From: a virus
IMG/VR virus record: IMGVR_UViG_3300046501_000664
Coordinates: 1-50,516 of that record
Strand: one strand, 5' to 3'
Length of the DNA stretch: 50,516 bases
The notes below the pieces were generated by a model. The model was given only the letters and a program-made list of their open reading frames with translations, did no database searches and had not been told where the DNA came from. A program made the position numbers and the translations under genes. Shown here one piece after another: positions 25,993 through 32,492 of the stretch. Positions within the stretch are counted from its first letter, which is position 1. Every line of letters begins with the position of its first letter.

Positions 25993-26631
25993 TTACCTGT
26001 CATGGAGTAAGGCGGACTTGAGCAGACAGGTTCCGCAGGCCCTCGAAATATTGAGTTTGCCCACCTCGGCGGGCTTCTTTGCAGCGTCGACCATCTCCTG
26101 CACCTCAGGGCTCGCGCCATACCGGCGGACCACACCGACGAACTCTTCCACGTCATGACCGCGCAGGGTCAGGCTGGGTAATCCGTCCTGGGTGAACTTG
26201 GGTGCACCGTACCGATCGAGCTTCTGCGCTATGTGGTAAAGCTCATGCTCGACCAGCGCGCAGAATTCGGTGTCGCTGCACTGGGCGCAGTAGTCGGCGG
26301 CCAGGGTGATGATGAAGGTCGGCATCTCACCGAACCAGTCGAGCATCTGCTGCTCCATCCGGGCTTTCTGCCATCCGCCCGCACGTAACGCGACTTGCTC
26401 AGCCTGACCCAGTACCGTCCTACCTTGCTTCTCGAAACAGGATGAGGCCCACATGATGCGCAGAGGGGCGCCGATCAGGTGAGCGTGGTCTGGGTTGTGG
26501 ATGCTACCGGTATCGGCAAGGATCTCGGCCTGGAGCCACTCAAGCACCTCAGGCGCAGGCCCGAGCCTGATGCCGAGCATCGACAGGTGAGAAAGATCAA
26601 GCAGTGATGCTGGAGGGCTTGGCCTTTGCAT
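25993..26631 (-). CDS. Putative phage metallopeptidase (HExxH)
   Basis: The 212-residue protein has the zinc-peptidase motif H-E-L-Y-H (H129, E130, H133) within C-A-L-V-E-H-E-L-Y-H-I-A-Q and an R-G-H-D-V-E-E-F block about 30 residues on that could supply a third ligand. The C terminus has a C-G-T-C pair. The start at 26631 has GGAGG upstream. Such proteins occur just before the small terminase in many Pseudomonas phages; their substrate is unknown. Confidence 0.85.
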   Translation of the reverse strand: MQRPSPPASLLDLSHLSMLGIRLGPAPEVLEWLQAEILADTGSIHNPDHAHLIGAPLRIMWASSCFEKQGRTVLGQAEQVALRAGGWQKARMEQQMLDWFGEMPTFIITLAADYCAQCSDTEFCALVEHELYHIAQKLDRYGAPKFTQDGLPSLTLRGHDVEEFVGVVRRYGASPEVQEMVDAAKKPAEVGKLNISRACGTCLLKSALLHDR

Positions 26632-26788
26632 CTCCGACCTCCATGCGCACGCCACAAATCGCAGTGGCGGCCACCTTGTCCACGTCAGGCGTCAGTCCAG
26701 TCATTGCCGCGAACGCGTTCACCGCGCCGATGTATGGATTCACCCACCAGGAGATTCTGACGGTGACGGTGATGCTGGATGCGGCCAT
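26597..26788 (-). CDS. Small hypothetical protein
   Basis: The 63-residue protein begins M-A-A-S-S-I-T-V-T-V-R-I-S-W-W-V-N-P-Y and has a hydrophobic middle (A-V-N-A-F-A-A-M-T-G-L). It overlaps the metallopeptidase by 35 nt and the upstream gene by 49 nt, which is heavy but occurs in compact phage operons. Similar T-V-R-I-x-W-W openings are familiar from Pseudomonas phages. Function unknown. Confidence 0.6.
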   Translation of the reverse strand: MAASSITVTVRISWWVNPYIGAVNAFAAMTGLTPDVDKVAATAICGVRMEVGDAKAKPSSITA

Positions 26789-27009
26789 GGATCACTCCAC
26801 ATTTTCGACAGTGACTGTGCCGCGAAGGCGGGGGTATAGACCTCATCACCCTCTGGCTTCTTGATCCTGGCGGGCCATGGGATGTAAACCACCACACCGG
26901 CCTTGGTATCACACCAGCGGACGCGCTTCACTTCGTTGCCATTCACAAACACGCGGCGGCCCAACCCCCTTCCGTCGCGATAGCTGTGGAAGCTGTCTGG
27001 TTTGGACAT
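26740..27009 (-). CDS. Small hypothetical phage protein
   Basis: The 89-residue product starts M-S-K-P-D-S-F-H-S-Y-R-D-G-R-G after a GGAG site; a longer frame from 27123 lacks such a site. The core R-R-V-F-V-N-G-N-E-V-K-R-V-R-W-C-D-T-K-A-G is a recurring short phage domain, and the C-terminal tail is Pro/Ser-rich. Its role is unknown. It leads the packaging-side gene cluster. Confidence 0.7.
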   Translation of the reverse strand: MSKPDSFHSYRDGRGLGRRVFVNGNEVKRVRWCDTKAGVVVYIPWPARIKKPEGDEVYTPAFAAQSLSKMWSDPWPHPASPSPSESPGG

Positions 27010-27062
27010 GATTTTCTCCGCGCCACGAAATGGCTGTGCTGAATCTGTGGCGCGATGATGGA

Positions 27063-27182
27063 TTACAGCAGTACCCAGGTCGCCGCCAAGACAATCATGA
27101 TGACCAAAAGCGTACCTAGACACTCCAGGTCAGCTGCAAAATCCATATCGCTATCGGACTCAAGATCGGTGTGTTTATTCAT
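27063..27182 (-). CDS. Possible 39-residue membrane peptide
   Basis: A short open frame begins M-N-K-H-T-D-L-E-S-D and ends in a hydrophobic helix (L-G-T-L-L-V-I-M-I-V-L-A-A-T-W-V-L-L). The stop is TAA. No clear ribosome site precedes the ATG, which lies beside an inverted repeat (CTCAGCA at 27191 and TGCTGAG at 27210). It may be a small membrane peptide, or chance in an otherwise empty 286-bp gap. Confidence 0.35.
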   Translation of the reverse strand: MNKHTDLESDSDMDFAADLECLGTLLVIMIVLAATWVLL

Positions 27183-27295
27183 GGCAATAACTCAGCATCA
27201 GGTGAATATTGCTGAGATGCTAAGGCCGAAAACGAGTTCATTTCGCTGATCCGTTCAGGACGACCGGCAAGTCATTTTTTAAAGCATTGGCCGGC

Positions 27296-27634
27296 CTACT
27301 GATTCGCCCGGTCCACCGCTTCGGTCGCCTTGTCGACGGCCTTGCTGGCGGTGTCCGCTGCCTGGGTGGCGCTGCTGGCGGCCTGCTCAACCTTCACGGC
27401 TGCCTCTGTGGCGCTGTTGGCCAGCTTGGTCAGGCGAAGGTCACGCTGCTTCAGTGCTTCGTCATACGCGTGACGAACCTGGGCGACCTGGGCGACGTAG
27501 GAGCTGGCGAGCGACCACTGGGCAGCCTGGAAGCCGAGGACGGAGCCCCCGGCAACCAACAGCACCGCAATCACCCATACCTCTACCCGCCTCCACCATC
27601 GGCGGGCGATGAATTCCATTGCGCATCTGTCCAT
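27296..27634 (-). CDS. Membrane-anchored coiled-coil protein, holin-associated
   Basis: The 112-residue product has a basic N terminus, one membrane segment (about residues 17-36) and a long Ala/Lys/Thr coiled coil with heptad-like A-A-V-K-V-E-Q-A-A repeats. It overlaps the holin-like gene (TGATG). The shape resembles an i-spanin or a holin regulator, but a good Rz/Rz1 pair already exists at 236-757. An internal ATG at 27619 is another possible start. Confidence 0.65.
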   Translation of the reverse strand: MDRCAMEFIARRWWRRVEVWVIAVLLVAGGSVLGFQAAQWSLASSYVAQVAQVRHAYDEALKQRDLRLTKLANSATEAAVKVEQAASSATQAADTASKAVDKATEAVDRANQ

Positions 27635-28005
27635 CAGGCTGCACCTCCGAGCTGGGAACGCAGTCGCGCAATCTCGGCGCTCTGACTGGTTACCTTGTCT
27701 GTGAGTTGAGCGACCTGGCCAGTGAGGGCTTCGATCTTCCCCTCCATACGGCCAACTGCGGCAGCAAGTTCGTTGCGTTCTTTTGCGAACTGGTCAGCAC
27801 GCGACTCCGCAGCATTTGCCCGGGCGCGCTCGGAATCGAGCAGTTCGTTCAGGCGGCGGACGGTGCCGATGTCGGCGTTGTCCATGGCCCTGTCGGCGGC
27901 GTCCTTGGACAGGAACTTGCGCAACCACAGGAATCCACCCAGCAATACGGTGCCCGTGCCGCCCAGCCAGGTAGCTGTGCCTGGGCCGAGGTCGGTTGGG
28001 TCCAT
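27634..28005 (-). CDS. Holin-like membrane protein
   Basis: The 123-residue product has a short N terminus (M-D-P-T-D-L-G-P-G), one strong membrane segment (about residues 13-30) and a long charged coiled-coil C terminus. The ATG at 28005 has GGAG 6 nt upstream; the longer frame from 28122 runs over the tRNA-like element. Placement upstream of the terminase genes is usual for holins in Pseudomonas lambdoid phages. A single membrane pass leaves open a pinholin, T-type holin or unrelated function. Confidence 0.6.
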   Translation of the reverse strand: MDPTDLGPGTATWLGGTGTVLLGGFLWLRKFLSKDAADRAMDNADIGTVRRLNELLDSERARANAAESRADQFAKERNELAAAVGRMEGKIEALTGQVAQLTDKVTSQSAEIARLRSQLGGAA

Positions 28006-28064
28006 CTTTGCTCCGGTTAACTTGAGGCTCGAAATAGGCCCTCTTGCGTCGAGAGCTCTGAGAT

Positions 28065-28139
28065 TGGTTGCGAGGGCACAATTCGAACGTGCGATCTCCA
28101 GGCTATAAGCCTGATGAGACATGTCGCTTCTTCACCACG
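28065..28139 (-). tRNA. tRNA-like element with TAT anticodon loop and encoded CCA
   Basis: On the minus strand 75 nt fold as a cloverleaf. The T arm is nearly perfect (GCACG, loop TTCGAAT, TGTGC), the anticodon arm is TCAGG, loop CTTATAG, CCTGG, and the 3' end is A-CCA. The loop places TAT at positions 34-36 (Ile, AUA). The acceptor stem is poor (CGTGGTG against CCTCGCA, with a C1-A72 mismatch as in initiator tRNA) and the D arm is weak with no GG in its loop. It may be a decayed or unusual phage tRNA. It lies just after a terminator. Confidence 0.45.
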
Positions 28140-28144
28140 AAAAC

Positions 28145-28172
28145 GAAAAAGCCCCGTAGGAATGACGGGGCT
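28145..28172 (-). terminator. Intrinsic terminator after the PIN-domain gene
   Basis: On the minus strand AAGCCCCGT and ACGGGGCTT form a strong stem with a run of T residues, 9 bp after the stop at 28181. Confidence 0.85.
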
Positions 28173-28180
28173 TATGTTAT

Positions 28181-28720
28181 TCAACCGATATTCGGTACAG
28201 GAAAGTGCCGCCTTAAAAATTCTTGGAAGGTTTCCGCAACAGGATCAAAATCGCGCATTCGAATGACTGTTGCTCCGCGCTCAAGCGCCTTATCCATGAG
28301 AATCCGATTTCCAAGCGTAGGCTCCGCAGTCAGTACGGCAAATCCGATTGCATGAGAGAGCAGAAGTCTGTCAGTTGCATTCTTAGGTCGGCCTGAAGGC
28401 CTTTCCTTGCCGAGCTGATCTGCCGTTTCCTCGAGATATTCTACTTGCGAAAGGTCAGCGAGAACTCCCCGTCCAAATCCATAATTGCCCGCACCAAAAC
28501 CGAAGTACCCCCGCTCAGGTATTTCGCCACTTTTCGAGATACGGTCAATAAAATCCTTCTTGCCAGGCTCATCAGCGCGAACCGGAATATCTTCCAGCTC
28601 ACGCAACACGGCGCCAGTGACATAAAGCTGAAATTCGGTCGGATCTATATCCCGTGGCTCGATTCGATGCTTGAACAGCTCATCGAATGCACAAGAATCA
28701 ACAAAAATCGCTTTTGTCAT
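28181..28720 (-). CDS. PIN-domain protein, insulated cargo gene
   Basis: The 179-residue protein begins I-F-V-D-S-C-A-F-D and shows the spaced acidic residues of a PIN ribonuclease: D8, E41 or E43, D117 in N-A-T-D-R-L-L-L-S-H-A, and E133 in V-L-T-A-E-P-T-L. The family cleaves RNA. No antitoxin-like gene lies next to it. It has a good GGAG site before the ATG at 28720, is more AT-rich than its neighbours and sits between two strong terminators, so it is an independent unit. A role in lysogen defence or host control is inference. Confidence 0.72.
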   Translation of the reverse strand: MTKAIFVDSCAFDELFKHRIEPRDIDPTEFQLYVTGAVLRELEDIPVRADEPGKKDFIDRISKSGEIPERGYFGFGAGNYGFGRGVLADLSQVEYLEETADQLGKERPSGRPKNATDRLLLSHAIGFAVLTAEPTLGNRILMDKALERGATVIRMRDFDPVAETFQEFLRRHFPVPNIG

Positions 28721-28766
28721 TTTCCGCTCCACCTTGCTTTTCGAGGTCGGAGCATATCAGAACTAC

Positions 28767-28793
28767 AAAAAAGCCCAGCGTTTGGGCTGGGCT
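28767..28793 (-). terminator. Intrinsic terminator after the Q-position gene
   Basis: On the minus strand AGCCCAGC and GCTGGGCT flank a 6-nt loop and are followed by six T residues. It lies 66 bp after the stop of the 28859 gene and 47 bp before the PIN gene start. Confidence 0.85.
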
Positions 28794-28858
28794 TCAATGT
28801 GTTTGCCAGAGGCAAAATATTAACTATGGCGAAATGATGCCCTCAGCCGTGCGGGAAG

Positions 28859-29461
28859 TCAAGCGGCCTCTTTCATCTGATAAATCACCGCTGCAACAGG
28901 GCTCAGTGCCATCCGATCCAGGTCTTCGCAGCATTCGAATGCGCGCTGAATGAAGGGCTCCCAATCCCTTGCCCAGGCGCATGATTCGAGCCGGCAACCG
29001 AACTCCGCCCAAAGCCAGCCCCTGAACTTCTCGGCATTGGCCAATGGGTCCTCATTGGCCGACTGCCCGCCCTGGTGCATGTAGCGATACCGCCGCATGA
29101 CGCCTCTCACCACGTATTCCAGTTTTTCGCGCTTGCCGGCGGTCATTCTGGGCGACTTCGATACCACCAGGCCGAACACCACCGCCTCTGCAGCCTCTCG
29201 GATGTCGTCAGCATGGCGGCGATCGAGCTGCGGGGCATACATGAAGTCGCCAAACACTCGAATCTGCGGGTGTAGCTTGGCGATGGCAGACTGAATCCAC
29301 CCGGCGAGAGCGCCATGCATGGCAACGTTCGCGGTGACGCCCTTGTCGGTGGTCTGCACCGCGGTACCCAAGAGGCATTGCTGTTCCAGGCCGGAGAGCC
29401 CGCCCCGGGTTTCGGTGTATGTGCAGTCGTGCCACGCCAGGCGCGCGGAATTGATCTTCAT
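28859..29461 (-). CDS. Candidate late antiterminator (Q position)
   Basis: The 200-residue product lies directly after ninG and before terminators and the lysis/packaging block, the place of Q in lambdoid phages. It is basic in the middle (S-P-R-M-T-A-G-K-R-E-K-L-E-Y-V-V-R-G-V-M-type helix) with cysteines in C-R-L-E-S-C and C-C-E-D near the C terminus. I do not recognise a Q family motif. The several intrinsic terminators ahead of late genes make an antiterminator necessary, which supports this placement-based call. Confidence 0.5.
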   Translation of the reverse strand: MKINSARLAWHDCTYTETRGGLSGLEQQCLLGTAVQTTDKGVTANVAMHGALAGWIQSAIAKLHPQIRVFGDFMYAPQLDRRHADDIREAAEAVVFGLVVSKSPRMTAGKREKLEYVVRGVMRRYRYMHQGGQSANEDPLANAEKFRGWLWAEFGCRLESCAWARDWEPFIQRAFECCEDLDRMALSPVAAVIYQMKEAA

Positions 29462-30042
29462 GCTGACTCCCTCCCCTTCATGTCTCGAATCAGCGCCCGG
29501 TAGTGCGCTTTGATCTCTTTCAATTGCTCGATGGTGTAGCGCTGGGGCTCATGAGGCCCTTCCAACCACTCGACCTTTTCAGCCCCTATCCGGCGTACCA
29601 GTTCGGCCCGGTAATTCACCAGGTCGCCTGACTTGTGCGTATTGCATGGGGCGCATTGGCGCCAGATATTGAGAGGCTCGAATCGCAATTCCGGGTGACC
29701 GCCGGCCGACCGAAAATGACCTGCATGCCATTGGCCGTCATGGAATCTTCCACAGCTCACGCACGGCAAATGGGCGTCACGCATGCGGATGTACTGATTG
29801 ACCACCGTCTGCGTTTCCTTCAGGTGATCCGCCCTGCTCTTCAGCTTCTCCTTGCGGACCTTGATCTCGCGGCGTTCGCGCTGCTCGATGGCCTTGCGCG
29901 CCTGATCCTGATTCGCCGGTGCGATAGCCAGGCCGCATGCCCAACCACAAACCTTCTGCCCCAGCTGAGCCGGCACGAACTGGACGGCGCACGCCGGGTT
30001 GGCGCAGGCCTTCTTGCGGCGCTCTTTGATGGCGGTGCGCAT
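29458..30042 (-). CDS. ninG: Recombination protein NinG (Rap)
   Basis: The 194-residue product has an N-terminal zinc-type cysteine set (C-A-N-P-A-C and a later C-G-W-A-C), a charged helix and a C-terminal HNH-like core C-V-S-C-G-R with H-A-G-H-F-R-S-A-G and C-A-P-C-N. These are hallmarks of NinG/Rap, which processes branched recombination intermediates. It overlaps the Q-position gene by ATGA and directly follows ninB. Confidence 0.93.
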   Translation of the reverse strand: MRTAIKERRKKACANPACAVQFVPAQLGQKVCGWACGLAIAPANQDQARKAIEQRERREIKVRKEKLKSRADHLKETQTVVNQYIRMRDAHLPCVSCGRFHDGQWHAGHFRSAGGHPELRFEPLNIWRQCAPCNTHKSGDLVNYRAELVRRIGAEKVEWLEGPHEPQRYTIEQLKEIKAHYRALIRDMKGRESA

Positions 30043-30459
30043 TCAATAACGCCCTCCCCAATGATCCTTGGCCGTCCACCGCACCTGATGCTCCCCGCCG
30101 AAAGCTTCGATCCAGTCCAGGAGCTCGGCGCACTGCTTCACAGTGAGCTTGCTGGTGCGCTCGTAGATCACGTCGAAGCCGTTGCCGTCGAGGGCGGGAA
30201 TCATCTGCGGCTGCTCGCCTGCTTCACGCAACCAGGCCGCGGTCAGAAGGCGCTTCCAGATCAAGACGTCCCACCGCTTGCCGGCGTGCAGCACCTGGCT
30301 GGAGATATCCGTGAGCCGCGCGTGCAGGAGTTTGTTCTGCTCGCTGCTGCGGTCCAGATCCTTGATCACGATCTTCTTGGGCTTGGTGAAGTCAGAGCCC
30401 TGCAAGAAGCCCATGAGGCGGCTGGTGTCCTGGGCGTTGCGCATGATGATCTCGGTCAT
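30043..30459 (-). CDS. ninB: Recombination protein NinB (Orf)
   Basis: The 138-residue protein matches NinB/Orf: R-S-S-E-Q-N-K-L-L-H-A-R-L-T-D-I-S near residue 37 and a central W-K-R-L-L-T-A-A-W block. NinB binds single-stranded DNA and replaces RecFOR in phage recombination. Start overlaps the upstream gene by ATGA and the stop abuts ninG. Confidence 0.93.
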   Translation of the reverse strand: MTEIIMRNAQDTSRLMGFLQGSDFTKPKKIVIKDLDRSSEQNKLLHARLTDISSQVLHAGKRWDVLIWKRLLTAAWLREAGEQPQMIPALDGNGFDVIYERTSKLTVKQCAELLDWIEAFGGEHQVRWTAKDHWGGRY

Positions 30460-30797
30460 TGGCCGGCCTCCTTGCTCATGGCGGCGTCGATCGCTTCCTC
30501 CCGGCTCGGATACCAGCCTGTCGGGTTGGCATCACCATACTCACCAGTGTGTGCGCGCCACTTCCCGTGGAATCGAGCGACCCAGTTTCCCTCCGTTGAA
30601 GTCCACTGATAGCGCCCTGCAGCCTTTCGCAGCGCCTCGACCTCAGCAGCTTGCTTGGCTTGCGAAGCCACCCAGCATCCCAAAAACTTCTGCGTCACCG
30701 GACTGACGTACAGGCCGGACTCACTCCGGTCCAAGTGCAAGCCCATGCCGTTTTCGGTGGCCCAGGCTTCAAATTCTTTGCGCGACTGGTCATTCAT
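30456..30797 (-). CDS. Hypothetical early phage protein
   Basis: The 113-residue product starts M-N-D-Q-S-R-K-E-F-E-A-W-A-T-E-N-G and ends with G-W-Y-P-S-R-E-E-A-I-D-A-A. Proteins with an F-E-A-W-A opening and an A-x-R-Y-Q-W core are common in phage early regions, without known function. The ATG at 30797 overlaps the previous stop (ATGA); a frame from 30950 would lack this coupling. Confidence 0.75.
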   Translation of the reverse strand: MNDQSRKEFEAWATENGMGLHLDRSESGLYVSPVTQKFLGCWVASQAKQAAEVEALRKAAGRYQWTSTEGNWVARFHGKWRAHTGEYGDANPTGWYPSREEAIDAAMSKEAGQ

Positions 30798-30994
30798 GCC
30801 CAATCCCCCTTCAAATGCGACGCCAGCGCGCCCATGAATCCGCCGGACTCTTCCCGGGCCTTCGAGCAGCCGTCGCAGTGACAGCCCAGATTCCAACTGC
30901 CCTTGCCGCGGTATTCGTGCACGGGGTCGCCCTTCTGCCAGCCTTTGCAATTACGGTTGCCGCACGCTTCGCATGAAATGCTCTTGGTCTTCAT
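30794..30994 (-). CDS. Small cysteine-rich (zinc-binding) protein
   Basis: The 66-residue protein has cysteine pairs C-E-A-C, C-H-C-D-G-C and one more cysteine in N-R-N-C, enough for one or two zinc sites. It overlaps its neighbours by ATGA on both sides in the replication/nin operon. No family assigned. Confidence 0.75.
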   Translation of the reverse strand: MKTKSISCEACGNRNCKGWQKGDPVHEYRGKGSWNLGCHCDGCSKAREESGGFMGALASHLKGDWA

Positions 30995-31698
30995 CACAAA
31001 GCCCTCCGCTTGCCAAATTTCGCCATCAGCAGCGCCCGCGCCGAGGCGCCGTCTGCCGGTATCCCCTGCTGAATGATTCGCTCCTGCGCCTTCCGATCTG
31101 CTCGCTCGTTGGCCAGCTCCAGTTCGGTCTTCTGGCTGTCGTGGCCGATGCCGGTCAGGATCTTGCCGTCGAGCGGCTGACCATCCTGGGCGCGGCGCAG
31201 GATCACTTCGTAGTTGCGATCGAAGCGCTGACGCAGCCCCTTGTCGTCCTGCTTGGCGCCGCGCAGATCGAACAGACCGGTGGCCTTGGCCGCCAAGTGG
31301 ACGGCTTCATGGCTGTAGGTGCCCATCAGCGCTTCGATCCATGCGTCTGCCGCCGGCGGCATACCGAAGTCCTCGGGGCTCGGCTTGCACAGGGTGATGA
31401 ACTCACCCACGCTCGGGGCGAATGGCTTCTTGGCCTTGCGGCAGTTCTGGATACCGAACTCGATCTGCTCGAGCGAACGGATACCCTCAGCTGCGAAACC
31501 CTTTATCCATTCCTCCTTGGCAGCATTCAGCGCTTCGGTGGATGGCCATGCCTGGCGCCAGGCCGGGAAGATCCCGCGCAGCTTGCGGAACAGCGCGTTC
31601 ACGACCTCAGTGGTTTCCGGGGAAACGGGAATGGCTTGGGCGACCTCGACCGCCGGCAGATTGGTGGCTGCTGCCATCAGCTGGGTCACGGACTTCAT
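30994..31698 (-). CDS. Replication protein P-like (helicase loader)
   Basis: The 234-residue protein lies directly after the O-like gene, as lambda P does. It has an N-terminal F-R-K-L-R-G-I-F-P-A-W-R-Q-A-W-P-S segment found in phage P-type replication proteins. In lambda, P brings the host helicase DnaB to O at the origin. The ATG at 31698 overlaps the O-like stop (ATGA). Confidence 0.82.
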   Translation of the reverse strand: MKSVTQLMAAATNLPAVEVAQAIPVSPETTEVVNALFRKLRGIFPAWRQAWPSTEALNAAKEEWIKGFAAEGIRSLEQIEFGIQNCRKAKKPFAPSVGEFITLCKPSPEDFGMPPAADAWIEALMGTYSHEAVHLAAKATGLFDLRGAKQDDKGLRQRFDRNYEVILRRAQDGQPLDGKILTGIGHDSQKTELELANERADRKAQERIIQQGIPADGASARALLMAKFGKRRAL

Positions 31699-32492
31699 GT
31701 CTTCACCACAAGGCCTTCGGCCCATGAGGTGTCGTCGAAGTCAGGCTCGGTGGTCTTGCGCACAGGGAACGGATGGATGCTCGCTCCGGCAGCACCAGTA
31801 GCCATGTCGCGCTTGATCCACTTCACCAGTAGGCTGACCCATGCCTGCTGCGTCTCGAAGCGGCCAGACGCGGCGTAGTGGCAAACGAACGCGCCGATGG
31901 CTTCATGGTTGAACAGGGACACGGCCAGACCCATGCGCTTGGCAAAGGCTGCCAGGAGGCGAGCATCAGGCTGCCACTCAAGCGTCATTTCGCAGGGGGA
32001 CTTTGGGTCGACCGGCTCGGACGAACTTTCATCGCTCGCGTGTAGTGTGTTGTGTTGATCTTCTCCTATTCCCTTCCCTTCCCTTCCGGGGTCGAGCGGT
32101 CGACGACCAGTCGACGACTCCTCGACGAATTGTCGGCGACCACTCTCCGACTCGTCGTCGAATGCGGCGGGGAAAGCCGGGTGTTTGAAGTTCTTCTTCT
32201 CGATCTTCTGGTGCTTCCAGCCCATGACATGCAGGTACTGCTTGCCCTCGGCGGTGTAACTGCAGGTCAGGTTGGCGAGCTCCAATTGATCGAGCAGCGC
32301 GCTCACCTCGTCGGTGGTGATGTCGTCACCTGGAAAAACCAGGGCCTTGATTGTCCGAGGCGACAGCGGGTGATTACCGCCGTCGTCACAGAAATTCCAG
32401 ATGCCGATGAACAGCAGGCGCGCCAGCGGGCTGCAGGACATTACCTGCTCGCTCGACCAGAACTCGGGTTTGACGGTACGGATGCGGGCCAT
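31695..32492 (-). CDS. Replication initiator O-like protein
   Basis: The 265-residue product begins M-A-R-I-R-T-V-K-P-E-F-W, a common opening of phage O-type initiators with an N-terminal winged-helix domain (to about residue 100). A low-complexity linker (about 105-150) and a C-terminal helical domain with W-V-S-L-L-V-K-W-I-K follow. The linker is encoded by 11-bp iterons, so the origin lies inside its own gene as in lambda. ATG at 32495 is an alternative start; 32492 is better spaced from GGAGG. Confidence 0.85.
   Translation of the reverse strand: MARIRTVKPEFWSSEQVMSCSPLARLLFIGIWNFCDDGGNHPLSPRTIKALVFPGDDITTDEVSALLDQLELANLTCSYTAEGKQYLHVMGWKHQKIEKKNFKHPAFPAAFDDESESGRRQFVEESSTGRRPLDPGREGKGIGEDQHNTLHASDESSSEPVDPKSPCEMTLEWQPDARLLAAFAKRMGLAVSLFNHEAIGAFVCHYAASGRFETQQAWVSLLVKWIKRDMATGAAGASIHPFPVRKTTEPDFDDTSWAEGLVVKT
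32100..32162. repeat. Six 11-bp iterons, putative replication origin
   Basis: The core TCGACGAC occurs at 32100 and 32111, with variants at 32122 (TCGACGAA), 32133 (TCGGCGAC), 32144 (TCTCCGAC) and 32155 (TCGTCGAA), exactly 11 bp apart. Because 11 is not a multiple of three, the repeat is not a protein repeat. A pyrimidine-rich, AT-richer stretch lies next to it (32041-32090). This matches the lambda layout of iterons beside an AT-rich region inside O. Confidence 0.78.

Noticed and set aside
27296-27634. A second Rz-type spanin
   Set aside because: It has an anchor and coiled coil, but no nested lipoprotein was found and a full Rz/Rz1 pair exists at 236-757.
28065-28139. The tRNA-like element as an ochre suppressor for the TAA at 40640
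   Set aside because: A 7-nt loop places TAT, not TTA, at positions 34-36, and the acceptor and D arms are poor. A link would be speculation.
32041-32162. The iterons as a CRISPR array or protein repeat
   Set aside because: Units are 11 bp without spacers, and the period is not a multiple of three.
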